DNA of 64,000 bases from Zhengitettix transpicula (Eukaryota; Arthropoda; Insecta; Orthoptera; Tetrigidae), in contig CM073596.1 of the NCBI GenBank assembly GCA_037074705.1, positions 14,812,501 through 14,876,500 on the forward strand, written 5' to 3'. The position numbers and the translations under genes are program-made. The notes under the pieces are model-generated. The model saw only the letters and a list, made by a program, of their open reading frames with translations, was not told the DNA's origin and ran no database searches. Shown one piece after another: positions 21,794 through 33,879 of this stretch (within the stretch, counting starts at the first letter, position 1; every line of letters starts with the position of its first letter).

Positions 21794-22620
21794 CTGCCTG
21801 GTCGGGCATTATGCGTTATACATTTTTTTTTCTAATAGCTATTGTTATTTCAGTTTTGTCGGTCAACTGTGTGAGAGTACTTGAAGCAGTTACTGTAGTT
21901 TTAAAACACCAGATTGTTGTGTTTTTCTGTCAGTTGTAAAAATATAGAAGGAAAAGACATAATAATTTTTTTATATGTTATCGTAAAAAGATACTGTATA
22001 TTTATTAAATAATTCAATTATTACAATAACAGGAAGATGCTCTTACAAATTGTCTTTCTCTTGCTCAGGGAATTTTGGGCCACGTAGCAAAAATGTTTGC
22101 TTATTTTTCTTTACGAAAATAAGGACGATCCATACATTCATATAAGTTGTGAATTTATCCCCCAGTCCTATAAATTTATTTGGCTGACATAAAGGTAATC
22201 CAATTGTATATAATATTTATATGAATTGGGTTGTACGGTTGTCACGGTTCCGAGGTGAAAATGAGTGACTAGCTCAGGGCTCGTAAACTTCTCTTGCAGA
22301 TTTCAGGAAAAGTTTATAATGGATTATTATCTATATTCTTGATTGATGTTCATAGATACTACACAACCGATCTCTTAGCTAAGCCATTAACTTCACTAAT
22401 TCGTCTGCGTGATTAAGTTCCTCAGTTACTCGTCCACTAATGCATTTAATTACATTATTATTCTTAACTTTTATTACTCTACCTTCCGGCTGTTCGTACT
22501 CCACCAATCGATTACAATTCGTCCTTCATTCTCTGCTTCAATTTCAGTCTTTTTCTCAAAACATTATTTTCATTCATCGAAAATCCCATCATTTTCCTCA
22601 TTGACCATTATAAAACGCCT
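21794..22620. other. No gene recognised
   Basis: AT-rich sequence; the ORF at 22409-22645 has no recognisable domain. Confidence 0.45.
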
Positions 22621-23010
22621 GTTAATTTTGGATATTTCCACATGACTCCTGATTCGGGTATCGCTCTATTGCTTTGGTATAAGTGACACACTGTCTGGCG
22701 ACGCAAAACCTGGTACCCCTTTCAACTGAGAAATGTGAATCATGATCCTCTACGACTGCCCAAAGCACGACAGGACTAAAAAAGTCACAAGATTTGTACC
22801 TCAGCAGCGGCAAGAAATAACCTTGTAAAGTTTAGTGAGGAAACCGGAATATGGATCTAATCTAAATAGACAATGAATCTGAAACTAGAAATAAATTATA
22901 TAGATAATATGAATTAATTGTAATAATTTTATGTAGTTGTTGTGGAACGTCGCCAATGACTTTTATGTTGACGCGACTATAAACAATTAACAACAAAAAC
23001 AGATAGTCTC
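22621..23010 (+). pseudogene. LINE 3' end fragment (copy K1)
   Basis: The plus strand around 22745-22790 reads LYDCPKHDRTKK, matching ILYDCQKHDRTK encoded on the minus strand near 31450-31490 in copy K2. The 3' untranslated sequences also match: AGTTTAGTGAGGAAACCGG, then the ATAGACAATGAATCTG block, through TGTTGACGCGACTATAAACA. This is the zinc-finger-like tail that follows the RNase H domain in some LINEs, with its 3' UTR. The RNase H domain itself is not recognisable here. Confidence 0.65.
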
Positions 23011-23539
23011 CCGACCACGTGACCCCAAAAACCTTTTAGTATTATGTTTAAGTAAATATAAAGACGAATAAAATATTGAGTGCGTATGAATGAGTAGGGT
23101 TCAGAAATGAAGATATCACGGCCTTACTGTACGCTCCTAATATTCAAGTTAAAAATAACGGAAGACAGGCGACCGAAGCTTATCAAAGGAAATGCGGGGC
23201 ACAAGTGTCACAGATATGGCGAATTTCAAACCAAGTTGTTGACCGAGTTCCTTACATCCGGGATCCGATAAATTTGTACCGAGCAAATTCCAATAGATGT
23301 AGCTGAATACAAATTAAAATTCTTAGCGTCCTTTTATATGTAGTAACATTTAATCATTTATTTCTTGTCTACCTTAATAGATTATTGTTTAAATTACGAT
23401 TTGTTGACTTCGAAGTAATGAAAAATTTATTTACCCCTCTATGGTTCAATCTTTCCAATTTTCTATTACATGTGTAATTGCGTGGTAGTTATATAAATCA
23501 GAATTTTTATATATTAATAAATCATTGTGATATATATAT
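23011..23539. other. No gene recognised
   Basis: Unassigned sequence ending in an AT run (23530-23539) at the LTR boundary. Confidence 0.45.
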
Positions 23540-24466
23540 TGTAATAATTAAATAAATTGGGTGCTTTAAAATAAAAATATTATTAAAGGAAAACAATTAA
23601 ACAAATTTATTAACAATTTTAAAACACAATAATTGGGGTCTCAGGGTCTTAAACTGGGTTTGATAAATGGCAGAATTTATACAATCAAAATTACATTTAC
23701 CTTTTATGGAAGTTAATGCGTCTGAAACATAGACGAAATTTGTTGTGGAAGAAATAATACTACAGATTGAATTTAAACAGTTTTAAATTTCATCAGGAAT
23801 TAACGATCTCATTTTATCGATATTTAAATAATTAAAATTAAAGAACGATCTGACTTTTATCTTTTAAAAACGGTTTACAATATGATTTTAAAGTTTTTCT
23901 ACTTACGGCCGCCCAGATCTCATTTTAGGTTTTTCGTGCACAAAATTTGGGAATATCACTGATTCTAGTACTCACAGACTCTAATTGTCAACAAATTCTA
24001 ATTGGCGTAGTTTTGTTAGTTGGTCTAACACAAATTGGTAGATTTTCGATGCTTTGCTGCAACCTGGATTTTCAGATCTCGTTGGAAATGTACTTCATTG
24101 GTTTGTCTATGGCCAGCAGGTTGAATTTATGCTCGGCCACCGATTACAACATTAGTTTCACTCTCTCCTTCCCGACTGCAAAACTCTTTATAACATGAAT
24201 TTTCTGGTCTATACACCTCGCTGTTCTATGCCCGACTTCAAAACTTTTTAAAACATTAATTTTCTAGTCTTTACACCTCGCTGTTCTATGCCCGACTCCT
24301 CTCTTCGTCTCGTAAATTTTGAGCGCGTAAAATTCTCAGCCGATCGACAACAATACTTTCTTTGCCTTGCCGCCTTGTTGCGGCGTCCACTCTATATCCA
24401 CTAATAATAAGTCCACTACAATCCAACTTTACAATTAGCACAATGTCTTAATTACCAATTACTACA
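23540..24466 (-). mobile_element. Solo LTR, group L1 (copy L1c)
   Basis: 927-bp reverse-strand solo LTR. The plus strand starts TGTAATAATTAAATAAATTG and ends CCAATTACTACA, with ATAT on both sides (23536-23539 and 24467-24470). The conserved donor-like site is ACTTAC at 23901-23906 (GTAAGT on the minus strand). The block ending GGGTCTTAAACTGGGTTTGA corresponds to CAAACCCAGTTCAAGACCC of L1b. It lies 8 bp from LTR L2a, in the same orientation. Confidence 0.88.
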
Positions 24467-24474
24467 ATATATAT

Positions 24475-25426
24475 TGTAATAATCAAACGAGAGGCGTTTA
24501 ATAAATAATAAAAAATTATTCAAGTTTACAAACAATAGATTTATTAGCAATAAATCAAACAATTACAAATTTAAATACATCTATCTCACAGGGTCATAAC
24601 TGGGTTAGATAATGGCGAATCATTATTTATAATCTTATCAACAATTTACAATTACAGGAAAAGAAAGGTATTTGTCAAATAAATCAGAAAGTTCACCTAA
24701 AAGATTGACTCTAATTAACAATTTTTAATCAATAAGAAGAAAACGAAATCTGACGGCTATCTTTTAATCAGGATTACGTAATTAGTTGTTTTTATATTGT
24801 TACTCACGTCTGCCCAGCATTCCAGGATACCTTTAATTGTCGAAACACTATGGCGGGTTTTACACTGCTTCTACTCACAGATTCTAAATCAATATTTTTA
24901 CATCAAAATCAGGAACTAGGATGATCCACCTTCGTTCTCTCTCGGTTGACTTCTGCTAACTCTGCCCGGCTATGTGCACAAAAACTGCTTTTTTAATTAG
25001 CAGGTTTTGTCGTTAATACTCTTGTGAATGTTTTTGTCTTGAGCAAAATGTTCAGGGACCAATCAACTCTGTTGAATGCTAATTCTCAATATTTCTCTGC
25101 AAACTGTTTTTCACCATATCATAATGCGACCTGCTCTATCGTTCTCCAATTAACAGTTATTATTCGACGACGTCCCACCGCAAACTTTATCTCGTCAAAC
25201 CTTCCGAACCGAACTTCTCATTATCTTAATGTGAACTGCATCTGACCAAACCTTCCAGCCAACTAAACTAACGTCTCGAAATTTGAGCGCGCATACCCCT
25301 TCCGACAAAGGAAACAGTGCTTGGCTTGTCTATTGTTGCTATGTTCTGTACCGCCGTAAGAATAGATTTCTATAACAATTTAGATTTTTAATTCGACAAT
25401 TAATGTCTTAATTAATTGGCATTACA
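24475..25426 (-). mobile_element. Solo LTR, group L2 (copy L2a)
   Basis: 952-bp reverse-strand solo LTR. The plus strand starts TGTAATAATCAAACGAGAGG and ends TTAATTGGCATTACA, flanked by ATAT on both sides (24471-24474, 25427-25430). The donor-like site is ACTCAC at 24802-24807 (GTGAGT on the minus strand). It shares the GGGTCATAACTGGGTTAGAT and ATCTGACGGCTATCTTTTAA blocks with L2b and, more weakly, with L1 and L3. A 73-codon plus-strand ORF inside is chance. Confidence 0.88.
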
Positions 25427-25430
25427 ATAT

Positions 25431-26278
25431 CTTTATTAATATAAATCATAAATTTAATAAAAATTACTCCGGTTAGGTTAATTTTAAATTTAAGTTGAAT
25501 TCTGGTCGCAGCTCGTTAACTATATCATTTCCTAGAACTAGTTTAAGTGACCATTCTCGATTCCTTTCTCTCTTAGCCTGCGTCCTCTCTCCCTTTCTGT
25601 ATTCGCCTGTTTCAACGTGTCTCTGCAACAAGTTATGCTACATGCGCCCAGGAAATGGTTGTCTTCGGGTATTGTGTTGCAGCAATTCAATTATGTGCCT
25701 CCAATGACGCGAAGTGGGAAGGGGGTCATCTCCAGTGCTACAATGCGCAAAGTGGATTAAGAGGGCGTGTGGGTGGGGCTCGTGCATTCCTCGTCGACGT
25801 CGTAATGAGAGCCGATGCCGCCGCTCGCCGCTATTGTACACGTAGCGACGTTAATGTCTTGTGAGAGAGAAATGGTTAGTAGCTACTCGATTAGGCAGCG
25901 CCGCTCCCCATCAGAAAGCTCACTTCGAGGGTTAAATACTGACAGAAGCTGAACCAAACCCTGCCCCCACAAAGGAACTGGCGCGCATATTACCTCAAAT
26001 TCAGCACCGACATATAATAATTTATTGTCCTAAAGCCGCGAAGAAGGGTGACTGAAAAAAATTAAGAGGGCGAAGCTAGTATATAAAAAATCTTTAGACA
26101 ATAAAGAGTTAACCGTCACTTCAATACAAGTCAATGATCAATTCTTTACTTTTAGTAAATTTTGTAATATATTAAATAAATTGCTTGAAGTAGTCCATTG
26201 ACTACTTCATTAACTGAAATAAAGTTTTAACTTATGTATAAGTAACATAATATTGTAGAAAATAATAATTAATGAATA
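25431..26278. other. No gene recognised
   Basis: A GC-richer patch (25540-26030) with overlapping short ORFs on both strands and no recognisable motifs, then AT-rich sequence leading into PLE P3. Confidence 0.45.
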
Positions 26279-26873
26279 ATGAATAAGAAAGATTGCAAAC
26301 TCAGACAAAAAAAATAATAATATAAATATCACGCAATGTTTCTGGGATCCTTGTCCCTTTAGTCGGTTGCAAAGAATAGCCGAGAGTGACACAACTGCAC
26401 TTGTCAGTTGACAAAACTCAAAAGCGACGAAAACGCAACAATGGGAGAGCCGAAGGGTTAGCGTAACAATAAGGGAGTAACGACAATGGGAAAACAGAAG
26501 GGCTACGATAATAATAAGGGATCATAGCAGTTATTGAGTTTAATAGTGTTTGTTTGTACATTAATAGCTGTGATGTTTGATTTAATGTGAAGCTTCTCTG
26601 GAATTGTACCTGGTGTCAATGTCTAAAATCTTAGCATTTTGCCAATCAAGTGTATGTTTAGAATTTATGATATGTTTAGATACTACAGATTGTTTATCAA
26701 TGGGAAGTTTGATATTAGACATATGTTCTTTGATACGTGTATTAAGGGAACGTTTTGTTTGCCCTATGTAGCAGGAATTACAATTAGAGCAAGTGATTTT
26801 GTAAATAACACAATGTCGAGTGGGTTCTCGTGGTTTTTAATCAAGTAGGAAAGGGATTATTTAGGTTTATGTC
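26279..26873 (-). mobile_element. Penelope-like element P3: GIY-YIG domain and 3' tail
   Basis: The minus strand from about 26865 reads HCVIYKITCSNCNSCYIGQT, then KRSLNTRIKEHMSNIKLPID and SKHIINSKHTLDWQNAKILD, then IDTRYNSREASH and a stop at about 26590. This is the best-preserved GIY-YIG domain in the window: it has VIY and YIG, the CxxCxxC knuckle and the TRIKEH arginine. A deletion removes the FISEM segment before the end. The 3' tail follows, down to GATCCCAGAAACATTGCG at about 26330-26347 and the GTCTGAGTTTGC stretch. No RT part remains: a Jockey-type ORF2 tail begins at about 26874. Confidence 0.82.
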
Positions 26874-27470
26874 ATAGGTCCGAAGGTTTCAACCTTTTGC
26901 CGTGTGTTGTCTTCGAACAAACACTGATCGAGTTTGTTTGGATTTTCACTAATTCTGTCACGATATTGAACACTAAATTTATGTATCTGTTCACTAACAG
27001 TGTCTATTCCTAGATCAGTAATGATGACGTTGTTCAGGACGTACCATGGCGCGTTTATCAATGTTCTTAGCACTTTTTATTGAAATCTTTTCAGAATATT
27101 TATGCTGGACTTGCAAGTTGTGTCCCGCAAGTCCACGCTGACTTTCGTACATGATGATCTTGTTTTCTGTTGACAGTTGTGAACGCCTTCCATAGCAGCC
27201 AGTACAGGTTACGAAGTTATTAATCAAGTTGTTTCCTCTTTTTCTTTATACAATTTTTTCATGTCAACCTTCAATCAAAATGGAGTTCCAGATATTTTGC
27301 CGTATCTGTTTGTGGAATTTGTTGCCCATTTAGTTGGACTGGTGGACAAGTTTCTCTCCTGAGTGTGACGGTTACATGTAAACATTTAGCGCTATTTATT
27401 TTTACTCGCCATCGTTTGAGCCAGTTTTGTAACTTATTTTGGTATTCTTGTAAGAGTTGCGATTCTCTTA
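26874..27470 (-). pseudogene. Jockey ORF2 C-terminal part (J1, downstream of R4d)
   Basis: The minus strand reads LQEYQNKLQNWLKRWRVKIN just inside 27470, then RRETCPPVQLNGQQIP and TAKYLELHFD. Next come RRSQLSTENKIIMYES (27170s) and, after a frame change, MLRTLINAPWYVLNNVIITD then LGIDTVSEQIHKFSVQYRDR (27073-26950). This is the thumb and post-RT region of Jockey-clade ORF2. Several frameshifts separate the pieces. The upstream RT core continues beyond the R4d insertion. The left end abuts PLE P3 at about 26874. Confidence 0.8.
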
Positions 27471-27907
27471 CAGGAGAGACACGATGTGTCTACCTTTGGG
27501 GATGCCTTTTCCTCTCCGTTTTTGAACTAAGGTTCCCACAAGCCTCGGCCTGTTCTGAGAGGTGTATGTTCCGGGGTCACAGACCTTGGGCATACGGTAA
27601 GAGTTGTCCGCAATTCCCATTGGAATAGTCGGCCAGCTGCCTCCCCAACTGGTCGAGGCACGGAGAAGGGAATGCTGCGTCCTCACAGCAAACTCCTCTC
27701 CCGCTATCGGAAGGGCGTGGGACAAGTACAAAATGCCCGCCCTACCTGATGCAGATTTTTCTAGGGTTTTCCTGCATTTATTTAGGCGAATACCGGGTAG
27801 TATCCTTAAAATATAGCCCGGGGGCCCTAGTTAACCCTTGTTTACCTTCCTCTACCCTTCCACATCCCCCCTTTCAAATCCCTTCCTATGTTATTGAAGG
27901 GGAGTTG
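27471..27907 (-). repeat. R4 dispersed repeat (R4d), inserted in Jockey J1
   Basis: About 437-bp reverse R4 copy with landmarks TACCTTTGGGGATGCC, GCATACGGTAAGAGTTGTCC, CCTACCTGATGCAG and GGGGGCCCTAGTTAACCC. Its AGGGTAATCCAC end is missing. It separates two parts of one Jockey RT frame (27908 onward and 27470 downward), so R4 or a segment carrying it can insert as a unit. The 87-codon minus-strand ORF parallels frames in R4c but is not conserved in R4e. Confidence 0.8.
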
Positions 27908-28300
27908 TTTTAGAAAAAAGATTTGCGATGCTACAACTGCGAATGTTGCTAGAGTAATTTTTTAGAGGTGGGTAAATCCGACGTGTATATAATATGCAGT
28001 ATGGGACCGAGGACACTTCCTTGGGGAACTCCAGAATTTATTTTATGTAAGGGTGTTATTATATCACAATATTTTACTTGAAAGTACCTATTCGTAACAA
28101 ATGAGGGATGTAAGAGGGAAATGTCGTATGGAAGTTTATTTTTTTTAACTTTTAAGTAGCCCAACGAGCCAAACCTTGTCAAAGGCTTGGGTCACATCTA
28201 AGAATGCTGCAGAACAATAGCTTTTTTGTTCAAAGTCTTTGCTAATTGTATCAGTAACATCCAAAGGATATGGAACGTAAGTTTATATTGGGAGTAAAAT
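27908..28300 (-). pseudogene. Jockey reverse transcriptase core (J1, upstream of R4d)
   Basis: The minus strand reads SYCSAAFLDVTQAFDKVW (motif A, about 28230-28180), then YDISLLHPSFVTNRYFQVKY and NSGVPQGSVLGPILHIIYTS (motif B, about 28060-28000), then SDLPTSKKLL. The catalytic block is TLATFAVVASQI where Jockey RTs have TFADDTAI, so both active-site aspartates are gone. A frameshift lies at about 28160. R4d interrupts shortly after. Confidence 0.85.
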
Positions 28301-28434
28301 GAAAATTAAATGAGCACAGGAAATGACGATGCCATATCAGTGCCACATAAGTTTCAACCTTACGAAAATTATTTATATTTTCACATTATTCTTATTCACG
28401 CCAATCGTTTTTTCGACACCTTACAGAAATGTAT

Positions 28435-29469
28435 TGTAATAATTAAAATAGATTGACTTTTAATTAAATGAAAGAATTTAATTTACAAACAAACAAAATA
28501 TTTATTTTGAATGTTTGAAAACAATTACACAATTTAAAATTATATCATGGTCTCTACTGGGTTTGATAATGGCGAATCATTTTACTTCTCAACTTAAACA
28601 CAAATTACAATTTAAAAGAGAAAAGATTTACTCGTCAAATAATTAGGACGAAATTTACTTGTCAGCGAAGTTAAACTAAAAAGATGGATTCTAATTAACA
28701 AATTTTAATCAAAAGAAGAAAACGAAATCTGACGTCTATCTTTTAATCAGATTTACATAATTAGTTGTTTTATATTGTTACTCACGGCAGGATTCCAGGG
28801 TACCTTGTAATTGACGAAACACTATGGCGGGGTTTTGCAAGCTTCTAAAACTCACAGATTCTAAAATTTCTATTTTTAGATCAAAACTCAGGAACCAGGA
28901 TGAACCTCCTTTTCGTCTCTCCCTCGGTTGACTTCTGCTAATTCTGCCAGGCCATGTTCACAAGACTGTTTGTGCTTAGCAGGTTTCGTAGTTCTGCTCG
29001 AGTGAATATTTCGTCTTGAGCATAGTGTTAATGGACCAATCAATACTGTTGATTGGTAATTCTCGATGTTTCTCTGCAAATTTACTTTAAATATTTGAAA
29101 TTGTCTTGTCTATTTCCAACACGACCAATTTCTGTCGTGTCTGATTGCCAACTGCTTCTACTTAACTTTACTTTTTAAAAGAATATCTCGTCTATTTTAA
29201 TACGACCATTTCCTATCGTTACTGTTGCCAACTGTAACTTCTCAATATCTTCCTGCGACCAAACCTTCCTGCTAATGCGACCTGAACTCTACCATATCAT
29301 AATGTGAACTGAACTCTCTCGTAATTTTGAGCGAGTATTACTTCTTCCGACAAAGAAACAATGCTCTTCTTGTCTATTGTTGTTCTGTTCTGTACCGCCG
29401 TCAAGAATAGATTTCTCAAACAATTTTTTTTAATTTTCTCAATTAATGTCTTAATTAATTGGCATTACA
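28435..29469 (-). mobile_element. Solo LTR, group L2 (copy L2b)
   Basis: 1035-bp reverse-strand solo LTR. The plus strand starts TGTAATAATTAAAATAGATT and ends TTAATTGGCATTACA, flanked by GTAT on both sides (28431-28434, 29470-29473). The donor-like site is ACTCAC at 28780-28785. Shared blocks: GTCTCTACTGGGTTTGATAA, ATCTGACGTCTATCTTTTAA. It contains a diverged duplicated segment around 29060-29300 (TATTTCCAACACGACCAATT versus TATTTTAATACGACCATTTC), which makes it longer than L2a. Confidence 0.88.
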
Positions 29470-29473
29470 GTAT

Positions 29474-31184
29474 GTATTTTTAATATACCACCCAAATTAC
29501 ATGCAATGACAAATATCGTTTATGCGAAGTGAGAGGGAAAAATACATTTATTTTTTACACATATAATTTAAAAACTAAAAATATCCCCAGAATGTTAAAA
29601 TGATACAGACTGAGTTTAACAAGCAGCACAATTATTGATTTACGTGATGTTTGACAGCTGGAAATTTAGTATCAAGATCCCTTGAAGCACGAGAAAGTAG
29701 AAATAGAATAGAATTCCAAGAAATACATACAAAATTAAACGCTATACACTGTGGTTAAGGGAAATGGTGCTTGAAAAATAACAGAAATAAATTGTATAGA
29801 ATGTAATTTTTCACCCCAGGTAGTAAAGATAGTGCTGTAAAATTTAGGGATACGATGCAATGCACTTCAGGAAATGTGGGAACAAGTCGGGCAGAAAGCT
29901 TTTACAGGGCAGAGATGAGTTACGATATTTTTTTGTATGTACAAGAGTTCTCATTTTTTTACAGTTAAAAATAAGTCTTCTGTTATGTATGAAGTAAATC
30001 GTGTTTTTAACTTACATGGTATTATGAATCGAAGAAAGTGACACACTGGAATTTTTAGACATGTAATTCATAGCGTCGCTGTTGACAAGGCATTTCTAGA
30101 AGAACGCCGCTTCTGGAGTTCCCATGAGTGTTTTGAGGAGCTGTAATGGAGCGTGTACGTGTCAGATAACACGAAAGGCTTATCACATCTGGCAGGTCAC
30201 TTGACAACCGTACAATCTAAAATGGTGAATTGCAACAGTTGACGGCCCTCTACGTAATTAGTGTCAGCGCTGCCTGCAACTGCGACACGTGCGTATGAGT
30301 AATGACGCCATGTCTGTCTGCGATATTTGCTATTAAAACGTTACAGACAGTACACTCATTTCCCCCGCGTGATAATAAAAAAAAATACATGGAAAGTGCA
30401 ATGAGTGTCATCAAAACATGTGATGTTGGCACAACTGGCGTAGTGTAAACAGGAATTGCAATTACAGGGATGTGTTGTCGAATTACGGTTAAAATGTGAA
30501 AGAAAAATAGTGTATGAGGTTTTTAATTCAACCTATGGGGAAAAAATATCGTAGTTAAGAATAAAATTTTGAATTTAACGAATGTTTGGAATATTTCGAT
30601 TGAAATTGCTATTTTATATCAGACTATTTTCAAAGAACAAATTATAAATGTGTTGGATGGTAACTAGTTATATAACCATTAATGAAATATTGGCCGACGG
30701 CCTGTAAAATGCCGAATCTTGCGTTCTGACAGACCAAAAGTATCTCTGGATCGAACGAACCGGACCTGTATCAGGATGTTTTGAGTGGTACAAAATCTTG
30801 CACTAAGATGAGTTGGCATATCTTTGGAATCACGAAGAAATAAAAATTTCAAAGTATCGTTTTTCCTTTTTCAAGCCATTCATTATTCAATTAACCTTAT
30901 AATATCCCTGGTAATGAGTATTCTGCGATGTTCTCGTCACCAAGCGACATATTTAAATAATCGCAATGATTGTTACTCAAGAGATATCTGCACGTGTCCT
31001 GTTTACTCTTCAGTGCTCCCATTTGTCGTTTATTAAGATACAAGTACTACGCACTTAAAACTTAATCATATCTCCCAGTTTCCCTCACACCGTGAGAAAA
31101 TAGTCTTCAGTACCAGAGTTCTTAATTATGACGAAAACTCCGGGATGTACCAAAATTTATTTATCAATTTGTTAAAAAATTAAT
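29474..31184. other. No gene recognised
   Basis: Mostly AT-rich sequence with chance ORFs (30250-30432, 30824-31036). Nothing shared with the repeats listed. Confidence 0.45.
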
Positions 31185-31930
31185 TCTGGTATCTTCATTT
31201 ATTTTTTAAAATTTATTATTTATAAACGCGTCAACATGACAGTCATTGACGACTTTACATACCTACTATATAAAATTATTACTATTTATTCATATTAGCA
31301 ATAAATTTTATTCATAGTCCCAGATTCATGGTCTATTTAGAGCCTTTAATGTCGGTTTCCTTACTAAACTTTAGCAGGTTATTTATTGCCGCTGCTGAGG
31401 TACATATCTCCCTTTTCGTGTATTTCTGAATTGTGGCTGTTTTAGTCCTGTCGTGCTTTTGGCAGTCGTAGAGGATATGCTGGATCTTCAGGGCAGACTT
31501 GCATACGTCATATGTAGGTTGCGGTGATCTAGAGAATAGAATAGGTTAGAATGGAGAGTTCTTAACCTAGCAACAACCACCTGCTGCCTCCGTGACAGAT
31601 TTCCAGCGTAGGATATTTCTCTGAAATTGTCGAACTCCTTATGAAAAAATCCTTCATTCCTTCCTCTTCTACACTTGTATTATTTTTCCTCCAGTATTCT
31701 GGCATAGGCTTGTCTCTCATAATTTTTAGGGCATATTGGACTGTTGTTTTTTTTTTTTTTTGTTGGGATGCCTCCATCTTTGCACTTTTGTCCGTTCTTT
31801 CGTTTCCCTCTATTCCTCTGTGTGTCGGTATCCATCCTATCATCTATTTTTTAATTAGGATAGCCATAAGGTTTTCTCTGATTTTATTGACGGTATCATT
31901 CCTTATCCTTTGGTTGGTTATTGTCTAGAA
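31185..31930 (-). pseudogene. LINE RNase H domain and 3' end (copy K2)
   Basis: The minus-strand frame 31843-31562 begins GWIPTHRGIEGNERTDKSAK, the WxPxHxGIxGNExxDxxAK motif of the RNase H domain of LINE ORF2 proteins, with the histidine and final aspartate present. Upstream a degraded NDTVNKIRENLMAI helix precedes it. Downstream, after frameshifts, the tail reads KIQHILYDCQKHDRTK and ends near LLKFSKETD (about 31350). The 3' UTR continues to about 31185 and matches copy K1. No RT domain is present. It belongs to a RNase H-bearing LINE, a different family from Jockey copies J1-J3 as far as the tail shows. Confidence 0.75.
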
Positions 31931-33879
31931 ACTGCGCTTTCTAAGGTGCTAAATGCTTGGCATCGTTGTATCCAGGAGCAAACCTGCGATGAATTATTCG
32001 TCTCCACTAGCATAGAAGGGGGCGCTGGATGTCGGCACACATATCTCTCCTCCCGGAGGTCTGCAGGACAGAGTTTATCAAGCCCTCGAGTCGCCAACAA
32101 TGCATTACCCCGCCCCTTTGCCACCCCTGCAGGACACAGAACAATCTGTGAGCCGCACACAGTGCTCATAACTTATTTATGAAAATGGCGGACACGCTGA
32201 AGCCCCGCTATCTACTAGCTTGAGTTACCACTTCCAGCGCTAAGGAAGCGAGTCTCTCGGATATCCTAGACGCCGACAATAAGCAGATTCCTCGCTACCA
32301 CAAAATTCATAACATCATTTTTCTGTCTATACGAATTCTTATGTTCCCGTCATCTTCTCATTACAGCATTTCTTCTTTAGCAGCTTTACTTACCTACCGT
32401 TCAACTCTTCATCCGGCAAACGATATACTATTTTGTTGATTGATCTGCTACAAAAAAATAATTGCAAAACTCATTGCTTTTAAGTTCCATTTTATTTATT
32501 TTGGCACGTCTACTTACCCATTCAAATTTATTTCTAACCAGATCTATTCTTGTTATTCCGCAGACCAATGAAAATATGAGGTTGCCTGGGAAGACTTTTC
32601 AGAGTTCACCTGAATCAACGAATTAACGAATCTTTAACACCTCAATATCTTCTATCAATGTAAAGACCTTTAAAGCTAAATAAGTATATAATATAACACT
32701 AATTATGTAACTTTTTACATTATTTGTCATATTAGTGTTGAAGTTGTTCATGAATACTTACGAAATGAATCACTAAAAGTAAAGCACTGAAATCTAAAAT
32801 TCCTGTCTCCAAGCGTCAAAACAAAAGAACAAATACACGAGATAAATAGTTAACGGGAAAAAAAATCTTGGCATTTCCCTTCCGATGGTTTATGTCGTTA
32901 TGAATGCTCATAGAAACAGATTTCCGTGCCAGATTCAAAACTAAATTATCAAAAGAAATTGGCGCTTCGTTATTGCATTATAAATAACTGTATCATTAGG
33001 AAACTGTTTAGTCTGCGTCGCTAAAAAGGGTGATAACAAGGGGAGGTGAGGCGCGAAAGAAATTGTGTAAGTCGTTAGAATTCATAAAGCTAATGGAAAG
33101 ATGTTGCTCGTCTTTCACTTGGCCTGTATAATTTAATAACAAGAAGATACAATCCATTCAACGGAAGTTCCTTCACAATTCGCATAATTACTTTAACGTG
33201 GGACTGATTTTTTATTTAGCGCTCCCCGCAGAGCAAATCTTTTCACAGAAGACCCACCCTCTGTATCACTCATTATTCAGCTGACGATGCATTAATGGCT
33301 GTCTACATGTCGCTTTCCTTAATGCCCTTAGCTGTCGCCTTTCCTCTTCAACGGGATAATATGAGTCCGCCCTCCTAAATGCTTGTTATGAACAGACCTC
33401 TCACGGTTTTCACTCGAGTCTATGCTCATCCTTCATTTCTTTAGGAAACTAAAAATACATTCAAAGAATTCCAATTAAAGCAGAAAATGTCAACATAAAA
33501 TTTGTATTCTTTGCTGATGCAACACGCTTACATTCTTATTTCTCAAGAGCATTTATAACGAATTATTTTCGTCAATTCGCCACGGTACCCAAGATAGTCG
33601 TATTTGTGTTCATTGCTGCTTGCACCGTCTATTATGTGACGTTGGTCCGTTTGAAAACCACGACAAACTATAAGGCTGCACCGGAATTCTTTCGGCATTA
33701 CGATTGCAATAGATTGTGTTAAATTCTTTCGAACGAATCTCCAATGGAAATTGTAACATAAAAATAGGGAGAATCGATACAAGACTTTTCAATCGTTTAG
33801 TGAATACAGTTGTATCTTACTTGCTTCCTTCCGCACATCAGGAAGTCGGAATATTCAGTAAACGTTCCTCAATATACAT
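31931..33879. other. No gene recognised
   Basis: A GC-richer patch at about 31950-32290 with opposite-strand ORFs, then AT-rich sequence. ORFs at 33543-33901 have no motifs. Nothing supports a gene. Confidence 0.45.

Noticed and set aside
18852..27907. Similar ORFs of 60-90 codons in R4b, R4c and R4d (SYRMPxVCxPGTYTSQNRPR) as a possible conserved small protein
   Set aside because: The repeat copies are so similar in DNA that an open frame is expected to be shared. The equivalent frame has a stop in R4e, and no substitution pattern favouring silent changes was evident.
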